Shown in pieces: positions 44,034-52,728 of a DNA stretch of 64,000 nt. The stretch comes from Anabaena sp. PCC 7108. Lineage in GTDB: Bacteria; Cyanobacteriota; Cyanobacteriia; Cyanobacteriales; Nostocaceae. The DNA is taken from positions 4,518,356 to 4,582,355 of the forward strand of contig NZ_KB235896.1 in the NCBI RefSeq assembly GCF_000332135.1. Reading direction: 5' to 3'. The notes under the pieces were generated by a model. The model did no database searches and was not told the origin of the DNA. It saw only the letters and a list, made by a program, of their open reading frames with translations. How positions within the stretch are numbered: position 1 is the stretch's first letter; each line of letters opens with the position of its first letter. Made by a program: the position numbers and the translations under genes.

Positions 44034-45953
44034 TTAAATATTAATACTATTGGGGATGCGAGAAGGTAAAAGATAGGGATATTCAACACCGCTGTCTGTT
44101 AACCGTTGCTGATTTCGAGCTTTGATTTTGTTTTCAATTTCCAACAAATCATTTTGAAATTGAGCGAGAATTTGTCTATCAATTTTATCTGCAAACTGAA
44201 TTAAATCAGAACTTCCTAAGTTACCCCAATAAATTCCACTCAATGCAGAAGTTAATCGCATTTGCTGTAAATCTTTATCTGTTGAGGGGAGAAATTCTTC
44301 TAAACTGGCTGGTGTATCTGGTCGGCTATAGTTTGCTAAGGGTGCGTTAGGAACATAACCAAAGTAATCGTATTGACTGAAGTTGACGGCTGCGTGTTGG
44401 GGTCCACAGGTAAAGATGGTGATAGTTGCAATATCTATTAATTGTTGCAAACTCCCAATTTTTGTAAACCCAGGTACGCGAGGATAGGAAGGTAGTTCTT
44501 GGGGTTCAATTCCTGATTCTGCTACCAATTCTTTGGGAAACCATGCAGGTACTTGGGGGAAATCTGATTTGGGACGGGTGTTTAAAGGTGCGCTTAATTC
44601 ATCAGCCCAAGCTTGTAAATAGGGGTCTTGCTGTACGGCTTTGTCGTCTGGGTAGTAGCGTTGTAAATAGCGTGTTGTATATTTAGCGATCGCTTCCCAT
44701 AATAACAAAGCATCGTCCCGGTAAGGGAAATCTGGCAATAATTGCGGTTCAATTCCCCGTACTTCAATATCATTCAACAGGGAATAATACCAAAATGACT
44801 TTTCTCGATAAGCCTTATTGATCAACCTTGAGGAACTTTCCACAGTTGGAGCCATTAAACTATCAATTGCTGCACCTTTTGCAAAGAAGATAGTATTATC
44901 TCGGTTATTGATAGCAATTAAAAACTTAAAATGGGGAGATAATAGCTGATAAACTGGGTGATTACTTGGTAATTGTCTGGGAGTCGCAATAGCCAAAGCT
45001 TCCATGGCTAAATGAGTATAACTCAAATGGGCAATCAATTCGTGATGAGTGGCATCCGCCGTTTGAAAGTATAATTTTGCTCTTTCCCAATCATCTGCTG
45101 CTTGTCCAGTAATTCCTGGAGTCACAACTCTGCCTTTTTCAACTTCAATTAGTACCGGTTCTAAACCCTTATCTGTGTGGTGAAATAAAGCTACTGGACT
45201 ACCTACATATTTACCAGGTTGTAAATCCGTAACTTTCAAATCTCTTAATAGTGGATAGTCAGCAATAAATAAACGGTTTTCACTTGCAGATTTGATTAAA
45301 TCTATCGCTCCATTATTAGCTAACTTGTAAGGTTGAGTAGCCAAAGCTTGCAGAAAACCTTGGTCAATTGCTTGCACTCGTCGCAATACTGTAGAATTTG
45401 CACCAGCTAATCTTTGCCGGACAAATTCCTTATCGCTTAAACCTCCATCCCGTTGATGAATTATACTCACAATGGGAGGATTAATACCATCCTTTGCTAA
45501 AGCTTGAAAAAATAACTTTCTTTGCTGCTCATTTCTTGTGAGTGTAGGTAGATTTTTATCTACAGTTGCGACTGCTTTATTTACAGCCATTATCGTTTGT
45601 AATAACTTCTTTCTCTCGCGGATATAACTACTATTAAATTGTTCATGTGGTGGTAGATTAAAATTAAACCATCCCGACTGAAAAACTTCGCAGTCTACTA
45701 ACAAAGTTGATATATTTAACCAATCTTCCTCTAACTTACTAACTTTTTTCTCTACCTCTGTCAGCAACAAACTCCAAGGTTCTGAGAGTTTTCCCTGTTG
45801 GAGAAGATTTTGATAAATCTTAGTCAAGACATAGCGCACAGTACCATCTTCCCCAGTGTAGGGAAATAACCGTGCAGAACCCTTTTGTTCTAAGCCATAG
45901 GGATGATAGCGATAGTAACCTTGTTGTTCCTTTAAAGATGTAGATTGTGTCAT
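44034..45953 (-). CDS. Lipoxygenase, catalytic domain only
   Basis: A 639-residue non-haem iron lipoxygenase that would oxygenate polyunsaturated fatty acids to hydroperoxides. HLSYTHLAMEALAIATPRQL near 305 and SNHPVYQLL give the H-x4-H and third-histidine-like pattern of the family; the later GPQHAAVNFSQYDYFGY supplies the second-helix His, and the C-terminal Ile (NSINI) is the fifth iron ligand. There is no N-terminal PLAT domain. The bcp gene for a hydroperoxide-reducing enzyme is next to it. Regio- and stereospecificity cannot be told from the sequence by eye. Confidence 0.92.
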   Translation of the reverse strand: MTQSTSLKEQQGYYRYHPYGLEQKGSARLFPYTGEDGTVRYVLTKIYQNLLQQGKLSEPWSLLLTEVEKKVSKLEEDWLNISTLLVDCEVFQSGWFNFNLPPHEQFNSSYIRERKKLLQTIMAVNKAVATVDKNLPTLTRNEQQRKLFFQALAKDGINPPIVSIIHQRDGGLSDKEFVRQRLAGANSTVLRRVQAIDQGFLQALATQPYKLANNGAIDLIKSASENRLFIADYPLLRDLKVTDLQPGKYVGSPVALFHHTDKGLEPVLIEVEKGRVVTPGITGQAADDWERAKLYFQTADATHHELIAHLSYTHLAMEALAIATPRQLPSNHPVYQLLSPHFKFLIAINNRDNTIFFAKGAAIDSLMAPTVESSSRLINKAYREKSFWYYSLLNDIEVRGIEPQLLPDFPYRDDALLLWEAIAKYTTRYLQRYYPDDKAVQQDPYLQAWADELSAPLNTRPKSDFPQVPAWFPKELVAESGIEPQELPSYPRVPGFTKIGSLQQLIDIATITIFTCGPQHAAVNFSQYDYFGYVPNAPLANYSRPDTPASLEEFLPSTDKDLQQMRLTSALSGIYWGNLGSSDLIQFADKIDRQILAQFQNDLLEIENKIKARNQQRLTDSGVEYPYLLPSRIPNSINI

Positions 45954-46101
45954 AATTTACTCCTATTTAGGTTTTAGATTTTAGATTGTAAATAATGCTA
46001 GGGACGTTCCACTTGACGCAATCATGTTTAAAATGGGTATTAACATTTAAATGGTTGCTAATCGAGATTGGCACTACAATTAAGTCTAAACCAATAAATT
46101 T

Positions 46102-46926
46102 ATGTTACGTGATTTTACCAGTCGTGAAGAATTAGTAGCGTATCTGCGCGAACAATTTCCCCAAGCCGCAGAGCGAGATGATCACATCAGCATCACTGTG
46201 GGGGGACGGAAAGCCGCCAAACAAATATTACATAAAATAGATCCTGCTTCCTACGCTAAAACACGTAATTTTTTAACCGGTGCTGTTACAAGACTATCAC
46301 CTTATATTCGTTATGGCGTTTTGAGTTTGCGAGAAATTAGAGATTACATTCTTGATAAAGTCCAGAATTCCGACCAAGCAACTAAACTAATTACCGAATT
46401 AGCTTGGCGTGATTATTGGCAAAGATTATACATCAAACTAGGAAACGGTATTTGGCAAAATCAAGAAGAATACAAAACCGGCTACAAATTAGCAGACTAC
46501 GCAGCAGTCTTACCCCAAGATATTATCACAGGAACTACTGGTAGCGTTTGTATTGACAGCTTTAGCCGAGAGTTGCAGGAAACTGGCTACCTGCACAATC
46601 ACATCAGAATGTGGTTAGCCGCGTATATTGTCCATTGGCGACGTATTCAATGGCAAGCTGGTGCAAAATGGTTTCTACAACACTTGCTTGATGGCGACCC
46701 AGCCAGTAATAATATGTCATGGCAGTGGGTAGCAAGTACATTTAGTCACAAACCCTATTTCTTCAACCGCGAGAATTTAGAACGTTACACTAAAGGCGTT
46801 TATTGTCGTCAATGTCCACTTTATGGAAAATGTGATTTTGAAGGCAGTTATGAAGAATTAGAACAGCGACTTTTTCCGAAAGGACAATTTAGTAAGCAAG
46901 CAAATAGTCGAACTTGGCAAAAATGA
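46102..46926 (+). CDS. FAD-binding-domain-only photolyase/cryptochrome relative with Cys quartet
   Basis: This 274-residue protein corresponds to the FAD-binding (PF03441-like) half of photolyases: LSPYIRYGVLSLREIRDYI (~65-83), ELAWRDYWQRLY, TGYLHNHIRMWLAAY and NNMSWQWVASTFSHKPYFF near 210. The N-terminal antenna domain is absent. Cys150, Cys235, Cys238 and Cys244 have spacing C-x84-C-x2-C-x5-C, which resembles the iron-sulfur cluster ligands of FeS-BCP photolyases; cluster binding is inference. It is the first gene of a tight operon and overlaps the GNAT gene by 4 nt. Confidence 0.85.
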   Translation: MLRDFTSREELVAYLREQFPQAAERDDHISITVGGRKAAKQILHKIDPASYAKTRNFLTGAVTRLSPYIRYGVLSLREIRDYILDKVQNSDQATKLITELAWRDYWQRLYIKLGNGIWQNQEEYKTGYKLADYAAVLPQDIITGTTGSVCIDSFSRELQETGYLHNHIRMWLAAYIVHWRRIQWQAGAKWFLQHLLDGDPASNNMSWQWVASTFSHKPYFFNRENLERYTKGVYCRQCPLYGKCDFEGSYEELEQRLFPKGQFSKQANSRTWQK

Positions 46927-47396
46927 TAATTAGACAAGCAACCATAAATGATCATCAAGGTGTGATCAAGTATGCACTCAAACTTGTTCATCAACATCAC
47001 AATTTCAATCCGTTAAGATTTGTTGAATTTGAAAATCATGAACAACAGCTTTTTGATTTTTTTGCAGCAGAGATTGTCAATCCAAAAGCAGTTGTCTTAG
47101 TTGTGGAAGTAGAAAATAAAATTGTTGGGTATTCATTTACAAGGCTAGAAGAAAGCAGTTTGGTTGATATTGCGCCAGAATCAGCATGGCTTCATGATAT
47201 TTACATTGATGAATCGATGCGGGGAATGGGAGCAGGAAAATTGCTGTTAAATGCTTCTATAGATGCGGCAAAAAAGTTAGGTTCACAAATATTGATCCTT
47301 GAAGTTGCTGCACAAAACGAATTTGCTAAGAAGCTATTTGAAGCTAATGGATTTAATGTTGCTACTTACGAGATGATGATGAATTTAAATGAATGA
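46923..47396 (+). CDS. GNAT family N-acetyltransferase
   Basis: A 157-residue acetyl-CoA-dependent acetyltransferase. The acetyl-CoA-binding motif is WLHDIYIDESMRGMGAGKLLLNASI (~89-113), with the R/Q-x-x-G-x-G/A loop as MRGMGAG. The C-terminal LILEVAAQNEFAKKLFEANGF is also standard. The substrate is unknown. The ATG lies inside the stop region of the previous gene (ATGA) and the ATG of the next gene overlaps its stop, so the four genes 46102-48035 are probably co-transcribed. Confidence 0.88.
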   Translation: MIIRQATINDHQGVIKYALKLVHQHHNFNPLRFVEFENHEQQLFDFFAAEIVNPKAVVLVVEVENKIVGYSFTRLEESSLVDIAPESAWLHDIYIDESMRGMGAGKLLLNASIDAAKKLGSQILILEVAAQNEFAKKLFEANGFNVATYEMMMNLNE

Positions 47397-47659
47397 TGAA
47401 AAAGGTTAGAGGTTTTATGAGAGCATTAGGAATAAAAGTAACCATAACAAGTGATGGTAAGTTATTAGTCAATTCTCCTGTAGATATGCCAGTGGGTGAA
47501 TATGATGCTGTGCTTGTAATAGAAGATAGACCAATTCAAGATAGCGTTCAGACTTCTGTAAAAAATGCTCAGGCTCTTTTTAGAAAATATATTCCTGCTA
47601 GTAGAAACCTCTCTGAAGAGTTAATTCAGGAAAGACGATTGGATAGTTTAAATGAGTGA
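47393..47659 (+). CDS. vapB: VapB-like antitoxin
   Basis: A small 88-residue protein typical of PIN-toxin antitoxins: an AbrB-like N-terminal part (IKVTITSDGKLLVNSPVDMP) and a C-terminal toxin-contact helix (FRKYIPASRNLSEELIQERRLDS). It precedes and overlaps the vapC gene by 8 nt. The ATG overlaps the GNAT stop; a second ATG at residue 2 or 9 is equally possible. Confidence 0.8.
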   Translation: MMKKVRGFMRALGIKVTITSDGKLLVNSPVDMPVGEYDAVLVIEDRPIQDSVQTSVKNAQALFRKYIPASRNLSEELIQERRLDSLNE

Positions 47660-48035
47660 AGTTGTTGTCGATGCTTCTGCTATTTTAGCTTTACTCAATC
47701 AAGAAACTGGTAGCAAAGAAGTTTCAAAGTTTATTGGTAAGGCTGCAATCAGTTCAGTGAATTTATCCGAAGTTATAGCAAAGTTGGCAGATGCAGGAAT
47801 CCCTGATGAGGATATTAGGCAGATTGTCTCTAATCTGAATCTTGAGGTTATTGCTTTTAATGAAGAACAAGCGTTAAAAGCTGGAATGCTGCGTCCAGCT
47901 ACTAAATCAATTGGGCTTTCATTTGGCGATCGAGCTTGTCTAGCATTAGGTATTATTCTTAACCAGCCTGTTTTAACTACTGATCGTTTGTGGGGTAGTC
48001 TTAGTCTGGGGGTTGAAGTTCGAGTAGTGCGTTAG
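47652..48035 (+). CDS. vapC: VapC-type PIN-domain ribonuclease toxin
   Basis: A 127-residue PIN protein: VVVDASAILALLNQE (Asp7), SVNLSEVIAKL (acidic residue ~39), SFGDRACLALG (~94) and LTTDRLWGSL (~112) match the four acidic positions of the PIN active site. The reading frame is intact, so with vapB it forms a complete toxin-antitoxin pair. VapC toxins cut specific tRNAs or rRNA. The link to the two upstream genes may be accidental or may stabilise the operon. Confidence 0.9.
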   Translation: MSEVVVDASAILALLNQETGSKEVSKFIGKAAISSVNLSEVIAKLADAGIPDEDIRQIVSNLNLEVIAFNEEQALKAGMLRPATKSIGLSFGDRACLALGIILNQPVLTTDRLWGSLSLGVEVRVVR

Positions 48036-48141
48036 ATTCAACATTTTACCTAGAAGAATAGATAAGTGGAGCGCATTCTCAAAAATGAAAAGCTTGCAAA
48101 GCAAATATCATTGCAGAAATGTTGGATGTAGAGGTTAGATA

Positions 48142-48981
48142 ATGAAGGAAGACAAGAACATAAAATTTAAGGGTGACAAGGAAGGATACTGTAATATTTG
48201 TGGGAACTATTCTCAACTCACACGCGATCATATTCCTCCACAAGGCTGTGTCAAACCAACATCGGTCGAGTTAAGAACACTAACGCAATATATTTCCAAA
48301 TCAAGTAAGAAGCCAACTGATTCTCAAAGCGGACTTAACATACTCTCTATTTGTGGAAACTGTAATAATACTTTGCTTGGTACAGAATATGATCCAGAAT
48401 TGATTGAAGTATCCAAAAAGGTGGCTGGGATAGTGAGAGTTCAGCACGAGCTAGGGCTATCTTTGCCAGAAAAAATAAATTTGAGTGTAAAACCTCAAAG
48501 GTTAATTAGATCGGTCGTGGGACATATTTTAGCTGGAAAGTTACCTATCACAGGACAACCTCCTATATCAGCACCTTTTCCAGATGCTTTGAGAAACTAT
48601 TTTTTGGATCAATCTAGCAATATACCAGATGAGCTTGATATCTACTATTGGGTATATCCCTCGAATAAACAGATCGTTATTAGTTCACTTGGGATAGGAT
48701 CAACTCTCGGAGAGGGTTTTATTTCTGGCAGCTGCTTACTCAAGTTTTTCCCACTGGCTTTTTGGGTAGTTTGGAATCAGCCAACTTCGTTTCCAATAAG
48801 TTTCACAAAGATACCCAAAGACGAGGTTCAAGACTTGGATGGAACCTGCGAAATAATTATTGACTTGCGACAAATACCACATCTTGACTACCCAGAGGTT
48901 CCTGGTGAGGGCAGATATATTATGCTCCATAATGACTCAACCTTTTTAGCACAACCCAAAAAACCAAAAGGATTTGGTTAG
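48142..48981 (+). CDS. HNH-like nuclease or zinc-binding protein
   Basis: This protein of 279 residues has an N-terminal zinc-type domain: CNIC (Cys17, Cys20), TRDHIPPQG (Asp29-His30) and SICGNCNN (Cys71, Cys74). The C-x2-C...DHIPP...C-x2-C layout is that of many HNH endonucleases. The rest (~90-279) includes a hydrophobic segment near 195-212 (CLLKFFPLAFWVVWNQP) and no motif I know. GAGG precedes the ATG. It stands 106 bp after vapC in the same direction, in a stretch of defence-type genes. Nuclease activity is inferred only. Confidence 0.7.
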   Translation: MKEDKNIKFKGDKEGYCNICGNYSQLTRDHIPPQGCVKPTSVELRTLTQYISKSSKKPTDSQSGLNILSICGNCNNTLLGTEYDPELIEVSKKVAGIVRVQHELGLSLPEKINLSVKPQRLIRSVVGHILAGKLPITGQPPISAPFPDALRNYFLDQSSNIPDELDIYYWVYPSNKQIVISSLGIGSTLGEGFISGSCLLKFFPLAFWVVWNQPTSFPISFTKIPKDEVQDLDGTCEIIIDLRQIPHLDYPEVPGEGRYIMLHNDSTFLAQPKKPKGFG

Positions 48982-49028
48982 TAGAATTTCAACAATTGCA
49001 TGATAAAAATATTTTAGAGTCATGGTTA

Positions 49029-49472
49029 TTATTTTTCTTGATTCACTAAAAAATCAGGATCGAGTATTTGAGAAATACTATAGGGATTTTCAGCAGGAAA
49101 AGTTGTATCAGGTAAATTAGTTTCCTGAATTGCTAAATCTACACCATCTTGATAAGCAGAAATTATTGCTTCCGATAGATAAGATTTAAGACTGGGGTTT
49201 TCTTGAAGATGTTCTTTAATGCGACGACGTTGTTCTCTAATTGTTGCTTTCCAACTATTGCTGCGTTTATCGCTTTGATACTGCCATTTCAGTAAATGTC
49301 CAATTAAAATCCCCAGTCGGTTTCTCAACTCTTGTTTTTCTCGCTTACCCAAAGATTCAATTTCCTCTATTAAATTTAAAATATCAAGTTGATTTAGTTG
49401 ACCTTGCTTTAATAATTTTGCTTGTTCCAATGTCCAAGCATAAAAATCTGTTTCATAAAGTTTTGAAGTCAT
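49029..49472 (-). CDS. DUF29 domain protein
   Basis: A 147-residue protein matching the DUF29 pattern: LYETDFYAWTLEQAKLL, LDILNLIEEIESLGKREKQEL, LLKWQYQSDKRSNSW and a C-terminal AYQDGVDLAIQETNLP. It is widespread in cyanobacteria, function unknown. ATG 49472 with GGGAG about 9 nt upstream is chosen over ATG 49481, where the ribosome binding site would be too close. It stands alone among toxin-antitoxin genes. Confidence 0.85.
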   Translation of the reverse strand: MTSKLYETDFYAWTLEQAKLLKQGQLNQLDILNLIEEIESLGKREKQELRNRLGILIGHLLKWQYQSDKRSNSWKATIREQRRRIKEHLQENPSLKSYLSEAIISAYQDGVDLAIQETNLPDTTFPAENPYSISQILDPDFLVNQEK

Positions 49473-49596
49473 AATCTTCATCTCCCATTTTCAAAGTAAT
49501 CTATTGACGTAATTTATTTAGCTTCTTAGCACTCCTATATCTGTCATAAAATAAAGTATAATAGGTTTTACCAAATAACAAAACTTAGGCTCACAA

Positions 49597-49896
49597 ATGT
49601 TCACAGCTAAGTCCTTACAGAAAGTTATTGATGCAGCACGTTCTTTGCCAATCAATGACAAACTTCAGTTACTTCAAGTAATCGCACTTGATTTGCAACA
49701 GAGCGATAACTTGGAAGCATTACAGGTTTCTTTCTGGGAAAACCAATCCATAGATAAATTGCTTCAGCAACAGTCCATTCCTATTATTACTGATATTCAA
49801 TCTCTCACAGTTGATTTTTGGAAAGAAGATGAATCAACTGATGAATTTGAACAATTTATTGCAGATAGCAGACACACTGACAGAACAAGACAATGA
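49597..49896 (+). CDS. Antitoxin-like partner of a disrupted VapC
   Basis: A 99-residue protein (VIDAARSLPINDKLQLLQVIALDLQQ...) with helical N-terminal part and an acidic Asp/Glu-rich C-terminal half. It stands directly before and overlaps (ATGA, 4 nt) a PIN-domain gene, as expected of an antitoxin. The sequence is not similar to the VapB at 47393, so it represents a different antitoxin type. Function by context only. Confidence 0.7.
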   Translation: MFTAKSLQKVIDAARSLPINDKLQLLQVIALDLQQSDNLEALQVSFWENQSIDKLLQQQSIPIITDIQSLTVDFWKEDESTDEFEQFIADSRHTDRTRQ

Positions 49897-50297
49897 GTAT
49901 TTTATTATTAGATACAAATGTTGTATCTTATTTGTTCAAAGGAGATACTCGTGCATTGGCTTATGCTCCCATCCTTCAAGGAAACCGTCTGGCTATTTCA
50001 TTTATCACTGTAGCAGAATTGTATGAGTGGGCGGCTATTAAAAAATGGGGAGAAAAACGCTTGACTCAGTTAGAAATGACACTGACAAGTTATCTTGTGA
50101 TTCCTATAGATATTGAACTTTGCTGTATTTGGGGAACAATACGCGCCCAGTAAAGGGCAGCAGGAACTACAATTGCTTCACAAGATGGATGGATTGCAGC
50201 AACGGCTCTTCGTCATAAATTACCACTTGTTACCCATAACTCTAGCGATTTTCAAAATATTCCCAACCTTGATATTCGTAGTATTATCATTCCTTGA
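49893..50297 (+). pseudogene. VapC PIN-domain toxin with in-frame nonsense codon 87
   Basis: ATG 49893 to TGA 50297 is 135 codons in one frame. The start LLLDTNVVSYLFKGDTRAL and AELYEWAAI are typical of a PIN toxin. Codon 87 is TAA (50151-50153), then the frame continues RAAGTTIASQDGWIAATALR and VTHNSSDFQNIPNLDIRSI, supplying the missing later active-site acids. The stop thus separates the essential C-terminal third. Either the toxin is inactive or, less likely, the codon is read through. A ~105-bp repeat begins directly after the TGA. Confidence 0.85.
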
Positions 50298-50302
50298 TGA
50301 GT

Positions 50303-50410
50303 CAAAATCAGGATTTACAAGATTTGAATATTAACAAGATTAAATGTGATTCAACTATTATTTTATCCTGTACATCCTTTAATCCTGCTCATCCTGATTC
50401 AGACATTTTT
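50303..50410. repeat. TCTGAATCAGGATT inverted-repeat element
   Basis: Left end TCAAAATCAGGATTTACAAG (50302-50321) and right end ATCCTGATTCAGACATTTTT (50391-50410) are inverted copies of each other. It fills the space between the disrupted vapC and the convergent hpnH gene. Related elements: 7505-7578, 54482-54893, 63474-63590. Confidence 0.7.
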
Positions 50411-50414
50411 CAGA

Positions 50415-51434
50415 TTACCCCCTACCAAACACAGTCCCCATAGAACGGACTATATTTTGCGGTTGCATAGCATCCATCGCGGCGGTTGGTTCGTAACCAC
50501 AATGCACCATACAATCAGCACATTTAGGATTCCCACTAGCACGTCCGTATTGACTCCAATCAGTCTCATCCAACAACTGTTTGAAACTTGTATAGTATCC
50601 TTCATTCAAGAGATAGCAAGGTTTTTGCCAACCGAGAACACTATAACTAGGACTACCCCAAGGAGTACATTCATAGTCTTTCTCACCAATGAGAAAATCT
50701 AAAAATAGGGGATTGTGATTGAAGTTCCAATTCTTCTTACCAGATGTGTAAGGTGTGAGAATTTCTCGAAATAAAGCACGGGTTTGTTCTCTTTGTAGAA
50801 AATGATCCTGATCTGGGGCCCATTCATAACCGTAACCAGGAGAAATCATCATTCCATCAGTTCCCAGAGTTTCCAGAAAGTCGAAAAACTCCTGCATTTC
50901 TTGGATATCACAACCTTCAAAAATAGTCGTGTTAGTGGTGACACGAAAACCTTTAGCTTTCGCAGCGCGAATTGCTTGAACAGCCGTATCAAAAACGCCT
51001 TTTCTGTCCACACATTTATCATGCCATTCCCGCATTCCATCAAGATGAACGCTGAAACTTAAATAAGGAGAAGGTTGAAATTTATGGAGACTCTTTTCTA
51101 ATAACAACCCATTAGTACACAAGTAAACATATTTCTTGCGTTCCACTAAACCTTTGACAATTTCATCAATTTGGGGATGTAATAATGGTTCTCCTCCAGG
51201 AATAGAAACAACAGGTGCGCCACATTCTTCTACAGCCTTAAAACACTGTTCTGGAGTAAGATTTTGTTTGAGAACTTCTGTAGGATGTTGGATTTTTCCA
51301 CAACCAGTACAAGCTAAATTGCACCGAAAAAGTGGTTCTAACATTAATACCAAAGGGAAGCGTTTACGCCCTAAAAAACGCTGCGTAACTAAATACTTGC
51401 CGATATCAATTGCTTGCTGTAGATTAATCGCCAT
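50415..51434 (-). CDS. hpnH: Adenosyl-hopene transferase, radical SAM
   Basis: This 339-residue radical SAM enzyme adds the 5'-deoxyadenosyl group to diploptene to make adenosylhopane, the first step of extended hopanoid synthesis. The cluster motif [12 protein letters not shown] (~37-48, C-x3-C-x2-C), the [11 protein letters not shown] segment near 95, and the C-terminal [18 protein letters not shown] match HpnH. The ribosome binding site is AGGAG about 9 nt upstream. hpnA lies upstream on the same strand. The gene belongs to a hopanoid locus scattered to 63.5 kb. Confidence 0.92.
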   Translation of the reverse strand: MAINLQQAIDIGKYLVTQRFLGRKRFPLVLMLEPLFRCNLACTGCGKIQHPTEVLKQNLTPEQCFKAVEECGAPVVSIPGGEPLLHPQIDEIVKGLVERKKYVYLCTNGLLLEKSLHKFQPSPYLSFSVHLDGMREWHDKCVDRKGVFDTAVQAIRAAKAKGFRVTTNTTIFEGCDIQEMQEFFDFLETLGTDGMMISPGYGYEWAPDQDHFLQREQTRALFREILTPYTSGKKNWNFNHNPLFLDFLIGEKDYECTPWGSPSYSVLGWQKPCYLLNEGYYTSFKQLLDETDWSQYGRASGNPKCADCMVHCGYEPTAAMDAMQPQNIVRSMGTVFGRG

Positions 51435-51469
51435 TTAACTATTCTCCTCTCTTGATAACACCATTTAAG

Positions 51470-51590
51470 TTGGTGATTGGTGATTGGTAATTGGTAATTG
51501 GGAAGAATAAACTCTTGTCTTCTTACTGTCACCTGTCACCTGTCACCTGTCACCTGTCACCTGTCACCTGTCCCCTGTCAGCTGTCACCT
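51470..51590. repeat. GTCACCT/CCTGTCA heptamer array between hpnA and hpnH
   Basis: GGTGATTGGTAATTGGTAAT (51472-51500) is followed by about nine copies of CTGTCAC/CCTGTCA (51530-51588). The stop codon of hpnA abuts this array (TTAGGTGACAG on the minus strand). Confidence 0.9.
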
Positions 51591-52572
51591 AATTCACGTA
51601 ACCATTAGACACAAACCAATCAACAGCGTCCTTGAGTGCTACATTCAGAGGGGACTGAGGTAGACCAAGTTCGCGGACGGCCTTGGAAGCATCATAATAC
51701 ATTGGTTGCTGTGCCATGCGGACTCCATCTATGGGAACTGTGGGTGTTTTTCCCATAGGTGCGAGAATTTTCTCTTCTACCCATGCCACAGTTAAAGGTA
51801 ACAAAGCCGGAACGGATATTTGCGGTGCTTTTAATCCTGTGATGTCGGATAGTATTTCTAGCAGTTGTTTGAGGCTAAGATTTTGATGTCCGAGAATATA
51901 GCGATCGCCTGATTTTCCTTTTTCTAAGGCTAATAAATGTCCTCTAGCTACATCTCGCACATCAATAAAGTTCAAACCCGTATCCACATAAGCCGGCATT
52001 TGTCGTCGCAGAAACCGCAGAATAATATCCCCGGTGGGTGTGGGTTTAATATCCAATGGTCCAATGGGACTGCTAGGATTAACTACTACAATATCCTGTC
52101 CTTGTTTTGCAGCTTCTATTGCTACTTGTTCAGCTAAAAATTTAGACTTTTTATAATCTCCTACCAACTTCTCTACAGGACTTTGATGGGTTTCATCTAC
52201 AACTTTACCTGATTTCCCCACTCCAATAGCTGCAACAGAACTGGTATAAACTGTGCGTTCAATTCCCGCTTTTTGGGCTGCTGCTAACAGATTACGCGTT
52301 CCTTCCACATTATCAAGATAAAGTAAATCGCGGTCTTTTTGCCACAGGGAATAATGGGCAGCAACATGAAACAAATAATTACAACCCTGCATCTGTTCCC
52401 AGATATGCGGATCATTTAAATCACTTTTGACAATATCTATTTCTAAACCCCGCAAATTTCCCAGGTTACTACTCCCACGCACCAAAGCTGTAACTTTGTA
52501 TCCTGACTCCAACAGCGATCGCACCACATGAGAACCTACAAAACCTGTACCACCAGTTACAAAAGCCCGCAT
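51589..52572 (-). CDS. hpnA: Hopanoid-associated sugar epimerase
   Basis: A 327-residue NAD-dependent epimerase/dehydratase family protein. MRAFVTGGTGFVGSHVVRSLL is the Rossmann motif (GxxGxxG), VYTSSVAAIG gives the catalytic Ser, and the Tyr-x3-Lys in GDYKKSKFLAE near 154-158 is complete. The match to HpnA, a common member of hopanoid clusters, is supported by hpnH downstream. The role is probably in sugar head-group formation. ATG 52572 with an AGAGG site is preferred over GTG 52587. Confidence 0.88.
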   Translation of the reverse strand: MRAFVTGGTGFVGSHVVRSLLESGYKVTALVRGSSNLGNLRGLEIDIVKSDLNDPHIWEQMQGCNYLFHVAAHYSLWQKDRDLLYLDNVEGTRNLLAAAQKAGIERTVYTSSVAAIGVGKSGKVVDETHQSPVEKLVGDYKKSKFLAEQVAIEAAKQGQDIVVVNPSSPIGPLDIKPTPTGDIILRFLRRQMPAYVDTGLNFIDVRDVARGHLLALEKGKSGDRYILGHQNLSLKQLLEILSDITGLKAPQISVPALLPLTVAWVEEKILAPMGKTPTVPIDGVRMAQQPMYYDASKAVRELGLPQSPLNVALKDAVDWFVSNGYVN

Positions 52573-52728
52573 TCCATAACCTCTCACTCCTCAATATTTC
52601 ATTATCTGTGTATTTGAGCAACTTGCCTAAGTTTTTTTGTTTCTCATAATCGGTTAATGATAGAATAGTTAAGTATCACTATCCAAATAAGATAGTTATA
52701 TATACAAAAGTTTATATCACTTTGAATT

